NCBI GenBank assembly: GCA_029260575.1
Contig: JAJDDB010000016.1
Location: 62,001-126,000, forward strand
DNA length: 64,000 nt
From: Phycisphaerales bacterium
GTDB taxonomy: Bacteria > Planctomycetota > Phycisphaerae > Phycisphaerales > SM1A02
Direction of reading: 5' to 3'
Shown here: piece by piece, positions 24,766 to 32,731 of the stretch
Numbering within the stretch: the first letter of the stretch is position 1
How the letters are laid out: each line of letters begins with the position of its first letter
Notes under the pieces: model-generated
Database searches by the model: none
What the model saw: the letters and a program-made list of their open reading frames with translations, nothing else
What the model was told of the DNA's origin: nothing
Program-made: the position numbers and the translations under genes

Positions 24766-25647
24766 TCAATCAAAGACCATGACCTCAGCGATTTGAGCTT
24801 CGTTGGTCATCACGGACATGAACTTGAAGTCCGGAGCCATATCCCCGCCGCCGGAGTAGGCTGCTTCGCCCGCCACGTCGTTGGAGATTTTGAGGTACTT
24901 GAACTCACTGACGCCGAGCCGGCTGACGTCGATGGAAGTCGTACCCATCGTCTGGCTGGAGTTGTAGACGGTGGTGACGGGCGTGGTCTGGACGGTTTCA
25001 GAAGGCTGAATCACCAGCCACGGGCCCAGAGCAGCGCCGTTTTCATCGACAGCCTGGATTTTCAGCCAGGAGTTGCCGCTGCCTGCACCGCGTTCGAAGT
25101 ACAGCAGTTCACCGAAGTCATCCTGGTCCGCATCATTGTCCATGACCGAACGGTCGAACTCGATGATGAATGAGAATTCATTTCCCGAGCCGGAGAGATC
25201 GACGTATTGATTGAGGTTGTCCGACTGCATCGCCTGGAGAATCAGATCAGCGAAAGCCTCTCGATCTTCCGAGGTCTGATTAGCAGAGTTGCCGTCTGCG
25301 GTGCCGAAGATGTAATCGCCAGACAGACCGTTGGTCGTGTTGGATCCCGCACGTACACGCCATTGACTGAGAGTGCCGGAATACTGTACATCGGTAACTG
25401 CTACCGGCTTGTAGAAGAAGATGAATTCATCACCTGAGGGGAATTCGACGGATGTCAATTTGGCATCGCCTTGTGGGTTCGGGCTGGAGCCGGTTGCCGG
25501 GCCGGAGACGTTGAACGTAGCCCGTTGTCCGTACAGTTCCTGAAATTTGTGTTCGTATTCACCGGCCAGGACGCTTGCGGCGCAGCCGAGACATACAACA
25601 CCACCCAGAATGCGAATCCCATTTTGATTTGATGGCATTTTGCTCAT
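24766..25647 (-). CDS. exported protein of unknown function
   Basis: A 293-residue protein with a signal peptide ('ILGGVVCLGCAASVLAG', cleavage near residue 29) and a mature part rich in Gly, Ser, Asn and Asp, typical of extracellular beta-sandwich proteins. It contains 'LLYFERGAGSGNSWLKIQAVDENGAALGPWLVIQPSE'-type segments, reminiscent of exosortase-system surface proteins that lack a PEP-CTERM tail; I see no PEP-CTERM or dockerin-like tail here. ATG at 25647 has AGGAG eleven bases upstream. It is a single-gene unit with its own terminator. Function unknown. Confidence 0.65.
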   Translation of the reverse strand: MSKMPSNQNGIRILGGVVCLGCAASVLAGEYEHKFQELYGQRATFNVSGPATGSSPNPQGDAKLTSVEFPSGDEFIFFYKPVAVTDVQYSGTLSQWRVRAGSNTTNGLSGDYIFGTADGNSANQTSEDREAFADLILQAMQSDNLNQYVDLSGSGNEFSFIIEFDRSVMDNDADQDDFGELLYFERGAGSGNSWLKIQAVDENGAALGPWLVIQPSETVQTTPVTTVYNSSQTMGTTSIDVSRLGVSEFKYLKISNDVAGEAAYSGGGDMAPDFKFMSVMTNEAQIAEVMVFD

Positions 25648-25931
25648 GACGGTTCTTTCTCCTGACAGGCATACCCCGAATGAACGACCGGCGTTTGCCC
25701 GTCGACAGTTGCCGCTTCTTCACGGCACTCCGAACAACGTCGAATTTATTCGGGTCCATACCAAGCACGAATCCCGAGACTGAACTTCAGTGTGAATCGA
25801 CCTGCCGTCTGCGCGAGGCAGGAGAAGATCGCGGTTTGTGCGATAGAGTCCGGGAATACTGCTGCAAATGCAGTTGCGTTGTTGATGGACCGTTCCCACC
25901 GGCCTACGCTCGTCGCCTACAGGACTTTTCC

Positions 25932-26339
25932 ATGCGATTCGAATTGATCGACAGTGTGATCGAACGGACGGATGATCGCATCGTTGCGATCAAGCAGGTG
26001 AGCCTTGCAGAGGAATATCTGCAGGACCATTTTCCGGGGTTTCCGGTACTGCCCGGAGTGATGATGCTGGAAGCGATGGTGCAGGCCGCTCGGAATCTGC
26101 TGGCTGATCGCTGCGATGAGCGTCTGGTGCTGGGAGAGATCAAAGCTCTGAAGTACGGAGCAATGGTTCGCCCGGGCGAGGCACTGATCGTTGAGGTGCA
26201 GCTACGGAAGACGGACGATGCAGGTCGATACGAATGTAAGGGCACAGGGCGGATCAGCCGCCCGCAAGTCCATAATGGCGGCGACGGGGAGACAGCGGTC
26301 AGCGGACGGTTTACCATGCGTCCGATACGACTACGCTGA
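25932..26339 (+). CDS. FabZ-like 3-hydroxyacyl-ACP dehydratase (hotdog fold), first copy
   Basis: A 135-residue single hotdog-fold protein. The active-site region is 'YLQDHFPGFPVLPGVMMLEAMVQAARNL', in which the catalytic His ('DHFPG') and Glu ('LEAM') of FabZ are both present. It would dehydrate a 3-hydroxyacyl chain carried by an acyl carrier protein. The start at 25932 begins the conserved N-terminus 'MRFELIDSVIER'; the frame is open upstream but not conserved. It is the first gene of a three-gene unit (dehydratase, ACP, second dehydratase), which suggests work on a dedicated ACP, not general fatty acid synthesis. Confidence 0.85.
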   Translation: MRFELIDSVIERTDDRIVAIKQVSLAEEYLQDHFPGFPVLPGVMMLEAMVQAARNLLADRCDERLVLGEIKALKYGAMVRPGEALIVEVQLRKTDDAGRYECKGTGRISRPQVHNGGDGETAVSGRFTMRPIRLR

Positions 26340-26413
26340 ATCGGACCACCGATCGGCTGGGAAACACCCTTTGAGACAGGAGCAGTGTGACGGATATGCA
26401 GGAGACAAGCGTC

Positions 26414-26815
26414 ATGAACCGTGAGGAGATCTTCGAGAAGGTTCAAGAGGTTCTCGAAGAGGCGCTGGGCGCTGATGAGGAGGACATCACACCGCAGGCA
26501 AGCCTGACAGGCGACCTGGAAGCAGAGTCCATCGACTTCCTGGACATCGTCTTCCGCCTCGAGAAAGCGTTCTCATCGCCGGATCGACCATTCAAGATCT
26601 CGCAGGGTGAATTGTTCCCAGAGAACCTGATGGAAAATCCATCGTGGGTCGACGATGGCAAGTTCACCGACGAAGGCATGGCTATGTTGCACGAACGCAT
26701 GCCGCACGTTGACTTCAAAGACTTTGATGACGATCGTGATGTGAACAACGTCGCGGAGTTGATCACGGTCAATTCAATCGTGGACTTCGTGGATCGCAAA
26801 CTGCAGGCAAACTAA
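26414..26815 (+). CDS. acyl carrier protein with an enlarged loop
   Basis: A 133-residue ACP. The phosphopantetheine site is 'DLEAESIDFLDIVFRLE', with Ser in the expected ESID context (normal form DSLD). The N-terminal helix 'REEIFEKVQEVLEEALG' and the last helix 'NSIVDFVDRKL' fit the fold. Ordinary ACPs have about 80 residues; here a stretch of roughly 50 residues ('RPFKISQGELFPEN' ... 'VDFKDFDDDRD') is inserted between helix II and the C-terminal helices. The start at 26414 has AGGAG nine bases before it; GTG at 26387 is an alternative. It lies between two dehydratase genes and is probably their substrate carrier. Confidence 0.85.
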   Translation: MNREEIFEKVQEVLEEALGADEEDITPQASLTGDLEAESIDFLDIVFRLEKAFSSPDRPFKISQGELFPENLMENPSWVDDGKFTDEGMAMLHERMPHVDFKDFDDDRDVNNVAELITVNSIVDFVDRKLQAN

Positions 26816-26865
26816 ACGAGCAACCGAATTCCGTACTGGATTCTGTGTGCCGCACAGGTTTTCTC

Positions 26866-27393
26866 ATGCGCTGGATGTGGATTGATCAGATCGTGGACTT
26901 TGAGGCGGAATCGCGCATGGTGGCGATCAAGAATGTCTCGTTGGCTGAAGAACATCTGCATGATCACTTCGCAGCCGATGCGAAACATCCGGATGCGCAG
27001 CCGATTATGCCGGCATGTTTCATTGTCGAAGGCATGGCCCAGACCGCAGGCATCCTTGTAGGCTCGGTGCATCGGTTTCGCGAGAAGGTGATACTGGCCA
27101 AGGTGCAGAAAGCTGTTTTGCACCGCGAGGTTTCGCCGGGACAAACGCTGCGCTACACCGCAACGCTGGATCGTATTGATACTGCTGGCGCCGCCACAAC
27201 GGGAACTGTGGAATGCCGCGGACATGGTCCCAATGATGATTCCTGGCAGCACATCGGCGACATTGAACTGATGTTCAGCCACATTGATCAGAACATTGCA
27301 GGCTTGAAATTCCCCGAAGAAAACTTCGTGTTCTCTGACAACTTCCGCACGATTCTGCGAGCTGCAGGTCTGGAAGATCTTGCTGAGGCGTGA
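26866..27393 (+). CDS. FabZ/FabA-like dehydratase, second copy
   Basis: About 175 residues, hotdog fold. The active-site segment 'HLHDHFAADAKHPDAQPIMPACFIVEGMAQTAGILVG' keeps the catalytic His ('DHF') and Glu ('VEGMAQ'), but has an insertion of about eight residues after the His compared with FabZ ('HFPGxPVMPG'), so the tunnel entrance may differ. It has a longer C-terminal tail of about 45 residues ('SHIDQNIAGLKFPEENFVF'). The ATG at 26866 starts the conserved part; an earlier in-frame start at 26845 is possible. It lies 50 bases after the ACP gene and ends the operon. Confidence 0.82.
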   Translation: MRWMWIDQIVDFEAESRMVAIKNVSLAEEHLHDHFAADAKHPDAQPIMPACFIVEGMAQTAGILVGSVHRFREKVILAKVQKAVLHREVSPGQTLRYTATLDRIDTAGAATTGTVECRGHGPNDDSWQHIGDIELMFSHIDQNIAGLKFPEENFVFSDNFRTILRAAGLEDLAEA

Positions 27394-27487
27394 ATAATCC
27401 CTTGCGGCACACTGTTTATTTTCAACACAGACGAATCCGCTGCGCACCGGCTGGTGTTCGGCAGTGTCCAGCAAAAGGAGCTATGAC

Positions 27488-28018
27488 ATGCCTCGATTGA
27501 ATATCGTCGAACCAAAATCAGACACCGGCCCGGGAGCGGACCTGCTCAATGGACCACTCAAGAACAAACAGATCAACATCTTCAAGGGCATGGCCACGAA
27601 CCCAGGCGTGCTCAAAGCTTTTCTCGGTTATGCAGGCGGCGTCAAAGCCGGCTCGCTGACCGAGTCCGAGCACGAAATCGTGCAGCTCGTCATGGCCCAG
27701 GAAAACCATTGCGACTACTGCACCGCAGCCCACACGCAGATTGCCAAAGGCACCGGTCTTTCGGATGACGAGATCACCGGCGTGCGCAGCGGCAATGCGA
27801 CCAACGACAAGCATCAGGCACTTGCTGAATTCACGCTGTCGGTGTGGCAGAAGAACGGCTACGTTAGCGATGAAGAGCTCGATGCGTTTCGCGATGCGGG
27901 CTACGACGACGCGGCGGTCATTGAAGTTATCGCAGAGATGTCGATAGCTGCGTTCACGAACATGTTCAATCACGTGAACGAGACGACAGTTGACTTCCCA
28001 GAGCCGGCTGCGGTGTAA
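27488..28018 (+). CDS. AhpD-like carboxymuconolactone decarboxylase family protein
   Basis: A 176-residue all-helical protein with the peroxidase-type motif 'QENHCDYCTAAHTQIAK' (Cys75, Cys78, His82), as in AhpD-like alkylhydroperoxidases. The usual partner Glu is present in 'SEHEIVQLVMAQ'. It likely reduces peroxides or organic radicals with thiols in the cytoplasm. The ATG at 27488 has AAAGGAG seven bases before it, a very good ribosome-binding site. It follows the dehydratase operon by about 95 bases and may have its own promoter. Confidence 0.88.
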   Translation: MPRLNIVEPKSDTGPGADLLNGPLKNKQINIFKGMATNPGVLKAFLGYAGGVKAGSLTESEHEIVQLVMAQENHCDYCTAAHTQIAKGTGLSDDEITGVRSGNATNDKHQALAEFTLSVWQKNGYVSDEELDAFRDAGYDDAAVIEVIAEMSIAAFTNMFNHVNETTVDFPEPAAV

Positions 28019-28431
28019 CTGCACACCACAGGAGGCCACGAACGCACCCGGGTGGAAACGGATTTGTTCTTCTCTACGGATTCTTATCCGTTTGAATCCG
28101 TGTTTATCCGTGACAAAAAACGAACAGCGGCGACCCCCGGAAGGGTCGCCGCTGATTGATCATCCGGAGCAACTCGCTCCGGCCAATGGCCCCGACCGGG
28201 GGAGGCAATCCAGCTCGGGGCCGATCCAAGGGGGTCCGTTTCGGGGCGTTGTTGCTGCCGGTTCCATGGCTGCGACTGCCCCTTCCACCCGATCAGAACA
28301 ACAATCCAATTCACATCCGCCACTGCCAAATGCATTTGGGGCGGAACGGGCATTCGTCGTCCGTCTGTCCGGACAGGTCCGGTAGGGACGTTGGTTTCAC
28401 GCGTGCAGGTGTGACTCGTACAATCCCAGCC
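28019..28431. other. gene-free stretch with hairpins and short repeats
   Basis: About 410 bases between the AhpD-like gene and coaD. It holds three copies of ATCCGT at exactly 10-base spacing (28086, 28096, 28106), a 12-bp perfect hairpin (28125-28154), a second hairpin (CCGGAGC-AACTC-GCTCCGG, about 28160-28178) and a GC-rich stretch. Frames through it are open on the plus strand, but the translations look like low-complexity noise. The peptide read from the ATCCGT part resembles frequently mis-annotated intergenic ORFs in other genomes, from memory. TACAAT at 28419-28424 may be the -10 box of coaD. Confidence 0.55.
28115..28154 (-). terminator. perfect 12-bp hairpin with T-run on the minus strand
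   Basis: CAGCGGCGACCC (28125-28136) pairs with GGGTCGCCGCTG (28143-28154), loop of six. On the minus strand it is followed by TTCGTTTTTT. No minus-strand gene lies nearby, so it may act only as a weaker hairpin end for the AhpD-like gene or belong to an unrecognised element. Confidence 0.45.
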
Positions 28432-29013
28432 ATGACGAAGTCACAGCCGATGAGCCGGCACGAACACGTTGCGATCTATCCCGGATCGTTCGATCCCATA
28501 ACGCTCGGCCACTTGGATGTGCTGGCCAGGGCCCGAAAACTTTTTGATCGCATAGTCCTGGGCATCGGACACAACCCCGACAAGCCGTCGCTGCTTTCAT
28601 TTAGTGAACGCCTCAGCATGGCGGAAACGCTGGTGCAGCAGATGCTCGACGATGACCCGGATGGCGCGCCGGTCACCGTAGCCCACTATTCCGGCCTGAC
28701 AGTCGACTTCGCCCGCACGCAAGGAGCTTCAGCAATCCTTCGCGGCATTCGCAACATCACCGACCTGGCTGCGGAGACCCAGCTTGCCATTACCAATCGT
28801 CAGGTCGCTGATATCGAAACCGTCTTCATCGTGACCGGCGAGCAGTTTGCGTTTACCAGCTCAAGTCTGATTCGACAGGTCGCAGCGCTTGGCGGTTCGG
28901 TTGATCGGCTGCACAGCATCGTCCCGCAGATGGTCATCGATGTGCTGCGTGAGAAGCAAAACGATCCGGAAAATCCGCTCGGCAGACTGGTTCGCGACGA
29001 CTTCGTGGAGTAA
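28432..29013 (+). CDS. coaD: phosphopantetheine adenylyltransferase
   Basis: A 193-residue nucleotidyltransferase that makes dephospho-CoA from 4'-phosphopantetheine and ATP, the fourth step of CoA synthesis. Landmarks: 'AIYPGSFDPITLGHLDVLARA' with the T/HxGH nucleotide motif (TLGH), 'KPSLLSFSERLSM', 'AILRGIRNITDLAAETQLA' for substrate binding, and 'AFTSSSLIRQVAALGGSV', the ISSTxxR-type motif. The ATG at 28432 or the Met seven codons on (28450) could be the true start. It is followed 28 bases later by a degenerate MBL-fold gene in the same direction. Confidence 0.93.
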   Translation: MTKSQPMSRHEHVAIYPGSFDPITLGHLDVLARARKLFDRIVLGIGHNPDKPSLLSFSERLSMAETLVQQMLDDDPDGAPVTVAHYSGLTVDFARTQGASAILRGIRNITDLAAETQLAITNRQVADIETVFIVTGEQFAFTSSSLIRQVAALGGSVDRLHSIVPQMVIDVLREKQNDPENPLGRLVRDDFVE

Positions 29014-29041
29014 ACGGGTCCGCTAAACTGTCAACCTGTCC

Positions 29042-29728
29042 ATGTCACTTGAATACCGCATTATCTCGATCGGCACGCTGGCGGCGCATCCTCTGTGGAA
29101 TGAGCGCGGCGATGTCCGCACCGGTCATGCCACAACGACGCTGATCCGGGCCGGAGATGCAAACATTCTTATCAACCCGTCATTGCCTGCACAGGTGGTG
29201 CTTGCCAGGCTTGGCGAGCGCGCGGGATTGCGTGGCGAAGAAATCACGCATGTCTTTTGTACGAGTTGGGCGATGGATCATCGTCGCGGCATTGATGGAT
29301 TTGACCATGCTCGCTGGCTGGTTCATGAACCGGAACGGATGAACGCGCTGGCTGCGATCGAAACACATATCGCTGATGCGGAAGTCAATGACGATGACGA
29401 CCTTATGCGAGCACTGCAGCATGAACGAGAACTTCTGCAGCGGACGACTGATGCGCCCGAGAAGATTGGCCCTGCTGTTGATTTATTTCCGCTGCCGGGC
29501 GTGACGCCAGGCACATGCGGCGCGATCCTGTCAATGCCTGCCGCAACTGTGCTGGTATGCGGCGATGCGGTTGCAACAATCGAACACCTCGAGCAAGGCA
29601 AGGTCCTGCCGAGTTGCGCCGACGTCGAACAAGCGCAGGAATCCTTCCGCGAGGTCGTGGAGATAGCCGACGCCATGATTCCCGGTCGGGACAACATCGT
29701 GTTCAATCCGCTGCGCCGCCGAATGTGA
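29042..29728 (+). CDS. metallo-beta-lactamase-fold protein lacking zinc ligands
   Basis: A 228-residue protein whose overall pattern is that of MBL-fold hydrolases ('ILINPSLP', 'THVFCTSWAMDHRRGIDGF', 'LFPLPGVTPGTCGAIL', 'VLVCGDAV'). The zinc-binding HxHxDH motif reads S75-W-A77-M-D79-H80, so both His of HxH are lost; the 'PGHTPGH' His is Val154; Asp174 of 'CGDA' remains; the last His ('vpgH') is Asn/Pro in 'IVFNPLR'. The normal two-zinc site therefore cannot form. It may be a pseudoenzyme with a binding or scaffold role. Located 28 bases after coaD, probably the same transcript. Confidence 0.75.
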   Translation: MSLEYRIISIGTLAAHPLWNERGDVRTGHATTTLIRAGDANILINPSLPAQVVLARLGERAGLRGEEITHVFCTSWAMDHRRGIDGFDHARWLVHEPERMNALAAIETHIADAEVNDDDDLMRALQHERELLQRTTDAPEKIGPAVDLFPLPGVTPGTCGAILSMPAATVLVCGDAVATIEHLEQGKVLPSCADVEQAQESFREVVEIADAMIPGRDNIVFNPLRRRM

Positions 29729-29736
29729 TCGCTGAT

Positions 29737-29877
29737 TCAGTCCGCAGCGTCTGAAATCGCCTCGCCGGTTGCTTCCACGTCTTTGCCAACACCCTCGACT
29801 GTGTTGCACGCGGTCAGAAAACTGACAGCACCAAGCAGGGCAAGCACAACAGCGATTTTCTTCAACAGAGATTTCAT
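29737..29877 (-). CDS. entericidin-like small lipoprotein
   Basis: A 46-residue lipoprotein: 'MKSLLKKIAVVLALLGAVSFLTAC' signal with lipobox and then 'NTVEGVGKDVEATGEAISDAA', the signature of the entericidin A/B family (small outer-membrane or membrane lipoproteins linked to stress and programmed lysis in enterobacteria). ATG at 29877 has AAAGGAA upstream. The open frame continues to 29970 but the extra residues are not conserved. It ends 8 bases from the convergent MBL-fold gene. The role in planctomycetes is unknown. Confidence 0.85.
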   Translation of the reverse strand: MKSLLKKIAVVLALLGAVSFLTACNTVEGVGKDVEATGEAISDAAD

Positions 29878-29973
29878 GGTTCGTTCCTTTCGAGACCGTC
29901 GCGGCAGCAGTGATGCTACCGCAGGTGATGCGAGTTTCTGAACTGTGAATTGAACCGCTGCGACGAACAACTG

Positions 29974-31497
29974 TCAACTGCCATGCACTGTTAACTTCGT
30001 GATGGCAGCGCGATCGGAATCGGTCATCTCAGACCACGCGGAATCGTAGTTGAACAGTTCACGCACGCATGTCGATCCGAATCGTCCGTCGAGCACTTCG
30101 AGATGTTCGCCGGTGATCAGAGCCGGGTGCGGCACACCGCAGGCCCGACACAAACGGGCGATCTCGTGGTGCAAGGTAAGGATGTATCGCGCGAAGCGCA
30201 CAGATTTGAGAGTGGGATCAAGCCCGCGCATAAGCCACTTATTCTGCGTTGCAACACCGGTGGGGCAGTGGCCGGTGTGACAGCGCTGCGCCTGGATACA
30301 TCCGATGGAGAGCATTGCCTCGCGGGCCACGCCGATCATGTCGCAACCAAGTGCAAACCCGAACAGCGCCGACTCCGGCAGGCCGAGACGACCGGAGCCG
30401 ATGAACACGATCTTGTTGTGTAAGTCATGCTGCGCAAAGATTCGAAACACACGCGAAAAACCGATCTTGAACGGATGTGAGACGTGGTCTGAAAACGCCA
30501 ACGGCGCAGCACCGGTTCCGCCTTCACCGCCATCGATTGTGATAAAATCAGGCCCGCGACTGGTCTGTTGCATGCGCGCTGCGAGTGTTTGCCAGAATCC
30601 GATTTGTCCTACAGCGCTCTTGATGCCGACGGGAAGGCCAGTCTGATCCGCAAGCTGTTCAATGAAATCGAGCATTGAATCCACATCATGAAACGTAGTA
30701 TGCACGGGCGGACTGATGCAATCGCGATCCATCGGGATTCCACGAATCTCCGCAATCTCCGGCGTAATCTTCACAGCGGGCAGCACGCCGCCTAGCCCGG
30801 GTTTGGCACCCTGGCTGAGTTTGATCTCGATTGCCCGAACCGGGGCGGACTCGACCGATTCACGAAATCGTTCGGTTGAAAAACTGCCATCGGGATTGCG
30901 ACACCCGAAGTAACCGGTGCCGATCTGCCAGATCAGTTCGCCGCCCTTGCGATGGTACTGCGAAATGCCGCCCTCGCCGGTGTTGTGCAAACAGCCGGCT
31001 GATGCACAACCTTTGTTGATCGCTTCAATGGCAGCGGCGCTCAACGAACCGAAACTCATTGCTGAGACGTTGACGATTGAATTCGGTCGAAATGCTTTTG
31101 CGCGGTTGCGCCACTGGCCGAGCACTTTCGCACATGCAAGCCGCTCGGGGTGACCCGGGTCATGTTTCGGCTCAGGCAACGGCAGCGCTGCGTGATTGAT
31201 GATCAGGTAATTCGATGCCTGTTCAATTTCGTTATCTGTGCCGAAGCCAAAGTAGTTGTTCTCTGATTTTGAAGATGCGTACACCCAACGGCGCTGATCG
31301 CGGCTGAACGGCCGTTCCTCATCATTGTCGGTCACGATGTATTGGCGCAGCTCCGGACCGACAGATTCGAAGATGTACCGAAAATGGCCGATGATCGGAA
31401 AATTGCGCAGGATTGAGTGCTGGCGCTGCATGAGGTCGTAGATCGCTATCGCAACCAGCAACAACACGACAGCGAGAATACTCCAGAGCCAGATCAT
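29974..31497 (-). CDS. FMN-binding glutamate synthase family protein
   Basis: A 507-residue protein with one N-terminal membrane span (residues about 3-19) followed by a TIM-barrel FMN domain of the glutamate synthase large-subunit type: 'NVSAMSFGSLSAAAIEAINKGC', 'LHNTGEGGISQYHRKGGELIWQIGTGYFGC', 'EIKLSQGAKPGLGGVLP', 'ITIDGGEGGTGAAPLAFSDH', and the cluster motif 'CIQAQRCHTGHCPTGVATQ' (C-x5-C-x4-C, 3Fe-4S type). It lacks the glutaminase domain of true GOGAT, so it probably uses another electron or nitrogen donor. Membrane-anchored versions are widespread and poorly characterised. It stands alone on the minus strand. Confidence 0.88.
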   Translation of the reverse strand: MIWLWSILAVVLLLVAIAIYDLMQRQHSILRNFPIIGHFRYIFESVGPELRQYIVTDNDEERPFSRDQRRWVYASSKSENNYFGFGTDNEIEQASNYLIINHAALPLPEPKHDPGHPERLACAKVLGQWRNRAKAFRPNSIVNVSAMSFGSLSAAAIEAINKGCASAGCLHNTGEGGISQYHRKGGELIWQIGTGYFGCRNPDGSFSTERFRESVESAPVRAIEIKLSQGAKPGLGGVLPAVKITPEIAEIRGIPMDRDCISPPVHTTFHDVDSMLDFIEQLADQTGLPVGIKSAVGQIGFWQTLAARMQQTSRGPDFITIDGGEGGTGAAPLAFSDHVSHPFKIGFSRVFRIFAQHDLHNKIVFIGSGRLGLPESALFGFALGCDMIGVAREAMLSIGCIQAQRCHTGHCPTGVATQNKWLMRGLDPTLKSVRFARYILTLHHEIARLCRACGVPHPALITGEHLEVLDGRFGSTCVRELFNYDSAWSEMTDSDRAAITKLTVHGS

Positions 31498-31537
31498 GAG
31501 TTGCAGAGTGTAGCCGCCACGGGAGTATTCACGCGAA

Positions 31538-32731
31538 TCAGCTCAGCAGTGCGACGACTTCTTCATGATTCATCTTGCGGGCGATATCCAGCGCGGTTGT
31601 TCCCTCGTTATTGCTCAAGCTCGGATCAGCGCCTCGTGCAAGCATCAACTGCACGACCTCCAGCCGACCTGAATACGCAGCAATCCGCAGCAACACGCCG
31701 GGGCCGGCATCAAGACCAGCAGGCGATGCGTTGATATCCGCAACAGTGTCGAGCGCGGCATCGACATCAGTCGAGTCACCGACTTCGATCGCGTCCATCA
31801 GAGTCAACCGTCCCCTGCAGCGAGCTTTGAAGAGTTCGATGACGTTGTCGCGTTTGCAGTACGTAGCCCAACCCAGAGCGGTGCACTGTTCTCGGGAATC
31901 GATAATTGTGTGATCAGCTCCGCGCTCCAGCAGCCAGGCAACTGTCTCAATCCAGCCGCCCCAGGCTGCGCCGTGCAAAGGCGTGATCGTCCAACGCGCG
32001 ACATCGGCAGTGTCGTTGAGAGCAGCGCCCCGCGCAAGCAGGGGATCGATCATTTCGTTTCGACCGTTCATGCACGCCCAAATCAGCGCTTCCTGAATGA
32101 TCTGAGCATCTGTCATTTCAGAACGCTTGTTGCAGTCAGCCCGCCATGTGCCCCGGCCGATGTCTGTCAATGATCCATCCGAATTGAACATCGAATCGAT
32201 GAGCTGGGCTTCGCCGAGCGCGGCTGCGTAGACAAGATCAGTGCGCGCGCCGCGTACAAACAGATGCTTGCCGACATCGCGCTGCAGTTGACATTCGACG
32301 GTGTGATACAAAGCAGTGTGCAACACGCCGCGATCATCATCAAGCGTGACGCCACGCTTCAATAGCAGATCAATCATCGGCTTGGCGACGCCGGCCATCG
32401 CAGCTGGCGCGCTGCTTGCGACAAGACCCAAGAGATTGCCGCCGGACGTGTGTGGTTGTGTCGGCCCTCCGCCAACTGTTGCTTTGACATCAGCTCCAGC
32501 ATCTATCAACGCATTTGTCAGTTTAAGAATGTTCGTCGGCAGCGGACAACGAATAGGATTGCCCGCGACGTGATGCAGCAATGTGGCGCCGGCAAAGTAG
32601 CCCGCGTACGGTTCTTCAGTTTCCGGCACGCGGTCATGTACGACCTCCGGGTGCGCGAGAAGGATCGACTGCAGTTGTGCAAGATCACCGCTGTCAAGCG
32701 CCGTCAGCGCGAGCTGAAACGTTTGGGTCAT
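31538..32731 (-). CDS. ankyrin repeat protein
   Basis: A 397-residue protein from the ATG at 32731, made largely of ankyrin repeats; the clearest are 'TPLHGAAWGGWIETVAWLLERGADHTIIDS' and 'VLLRIAAYSGRLEVVQLMLARGADPSLSNNEGTTALDIARKMNHEEVVALL' at the C-terminus, with less regular copies before. No signal peptide or catalytic domain. Its start lies inside the end of gpmI (38-base overlap), so the two genes are probably cotranscribed and translationally linked. Ankyrin repeats bind other proteins; target unknown. Confidence 0.82.
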   Translation of the reverse strand: MTQTFQLALTALDSGDLAQLQSILLAHPEVVHDRVPETEEPYAGYFAGATLLHHVAGNPIRCPLPTNILKLTNALIDAGADVKATVGGGPTQPHTSGGNLLGLVASSAPAAMAGVAKPMIDLLLKRGVTLDDDRGVLHTALYHTVECQLQRDVGKHLFVRGARTDLVYAAALGEAQLIDSMFNSDGSLTDIGRGTWRADCNKRSEMTDAQIIQEALIWACMNGRNEMIDPLLARGAALNDTADVARWTITPLHGAAWGGWIETVAWLLERGADHTIIDSREQCTALGWATYCKRDNVIELFKARCRGRLTLMDAIEVGDSTDVDAALDTVADINASPAGLDAGPGVLLRIAAYSGRLEVVQLMLARGADPSLSNNEGTTALDIARKMNHEEVVALLS

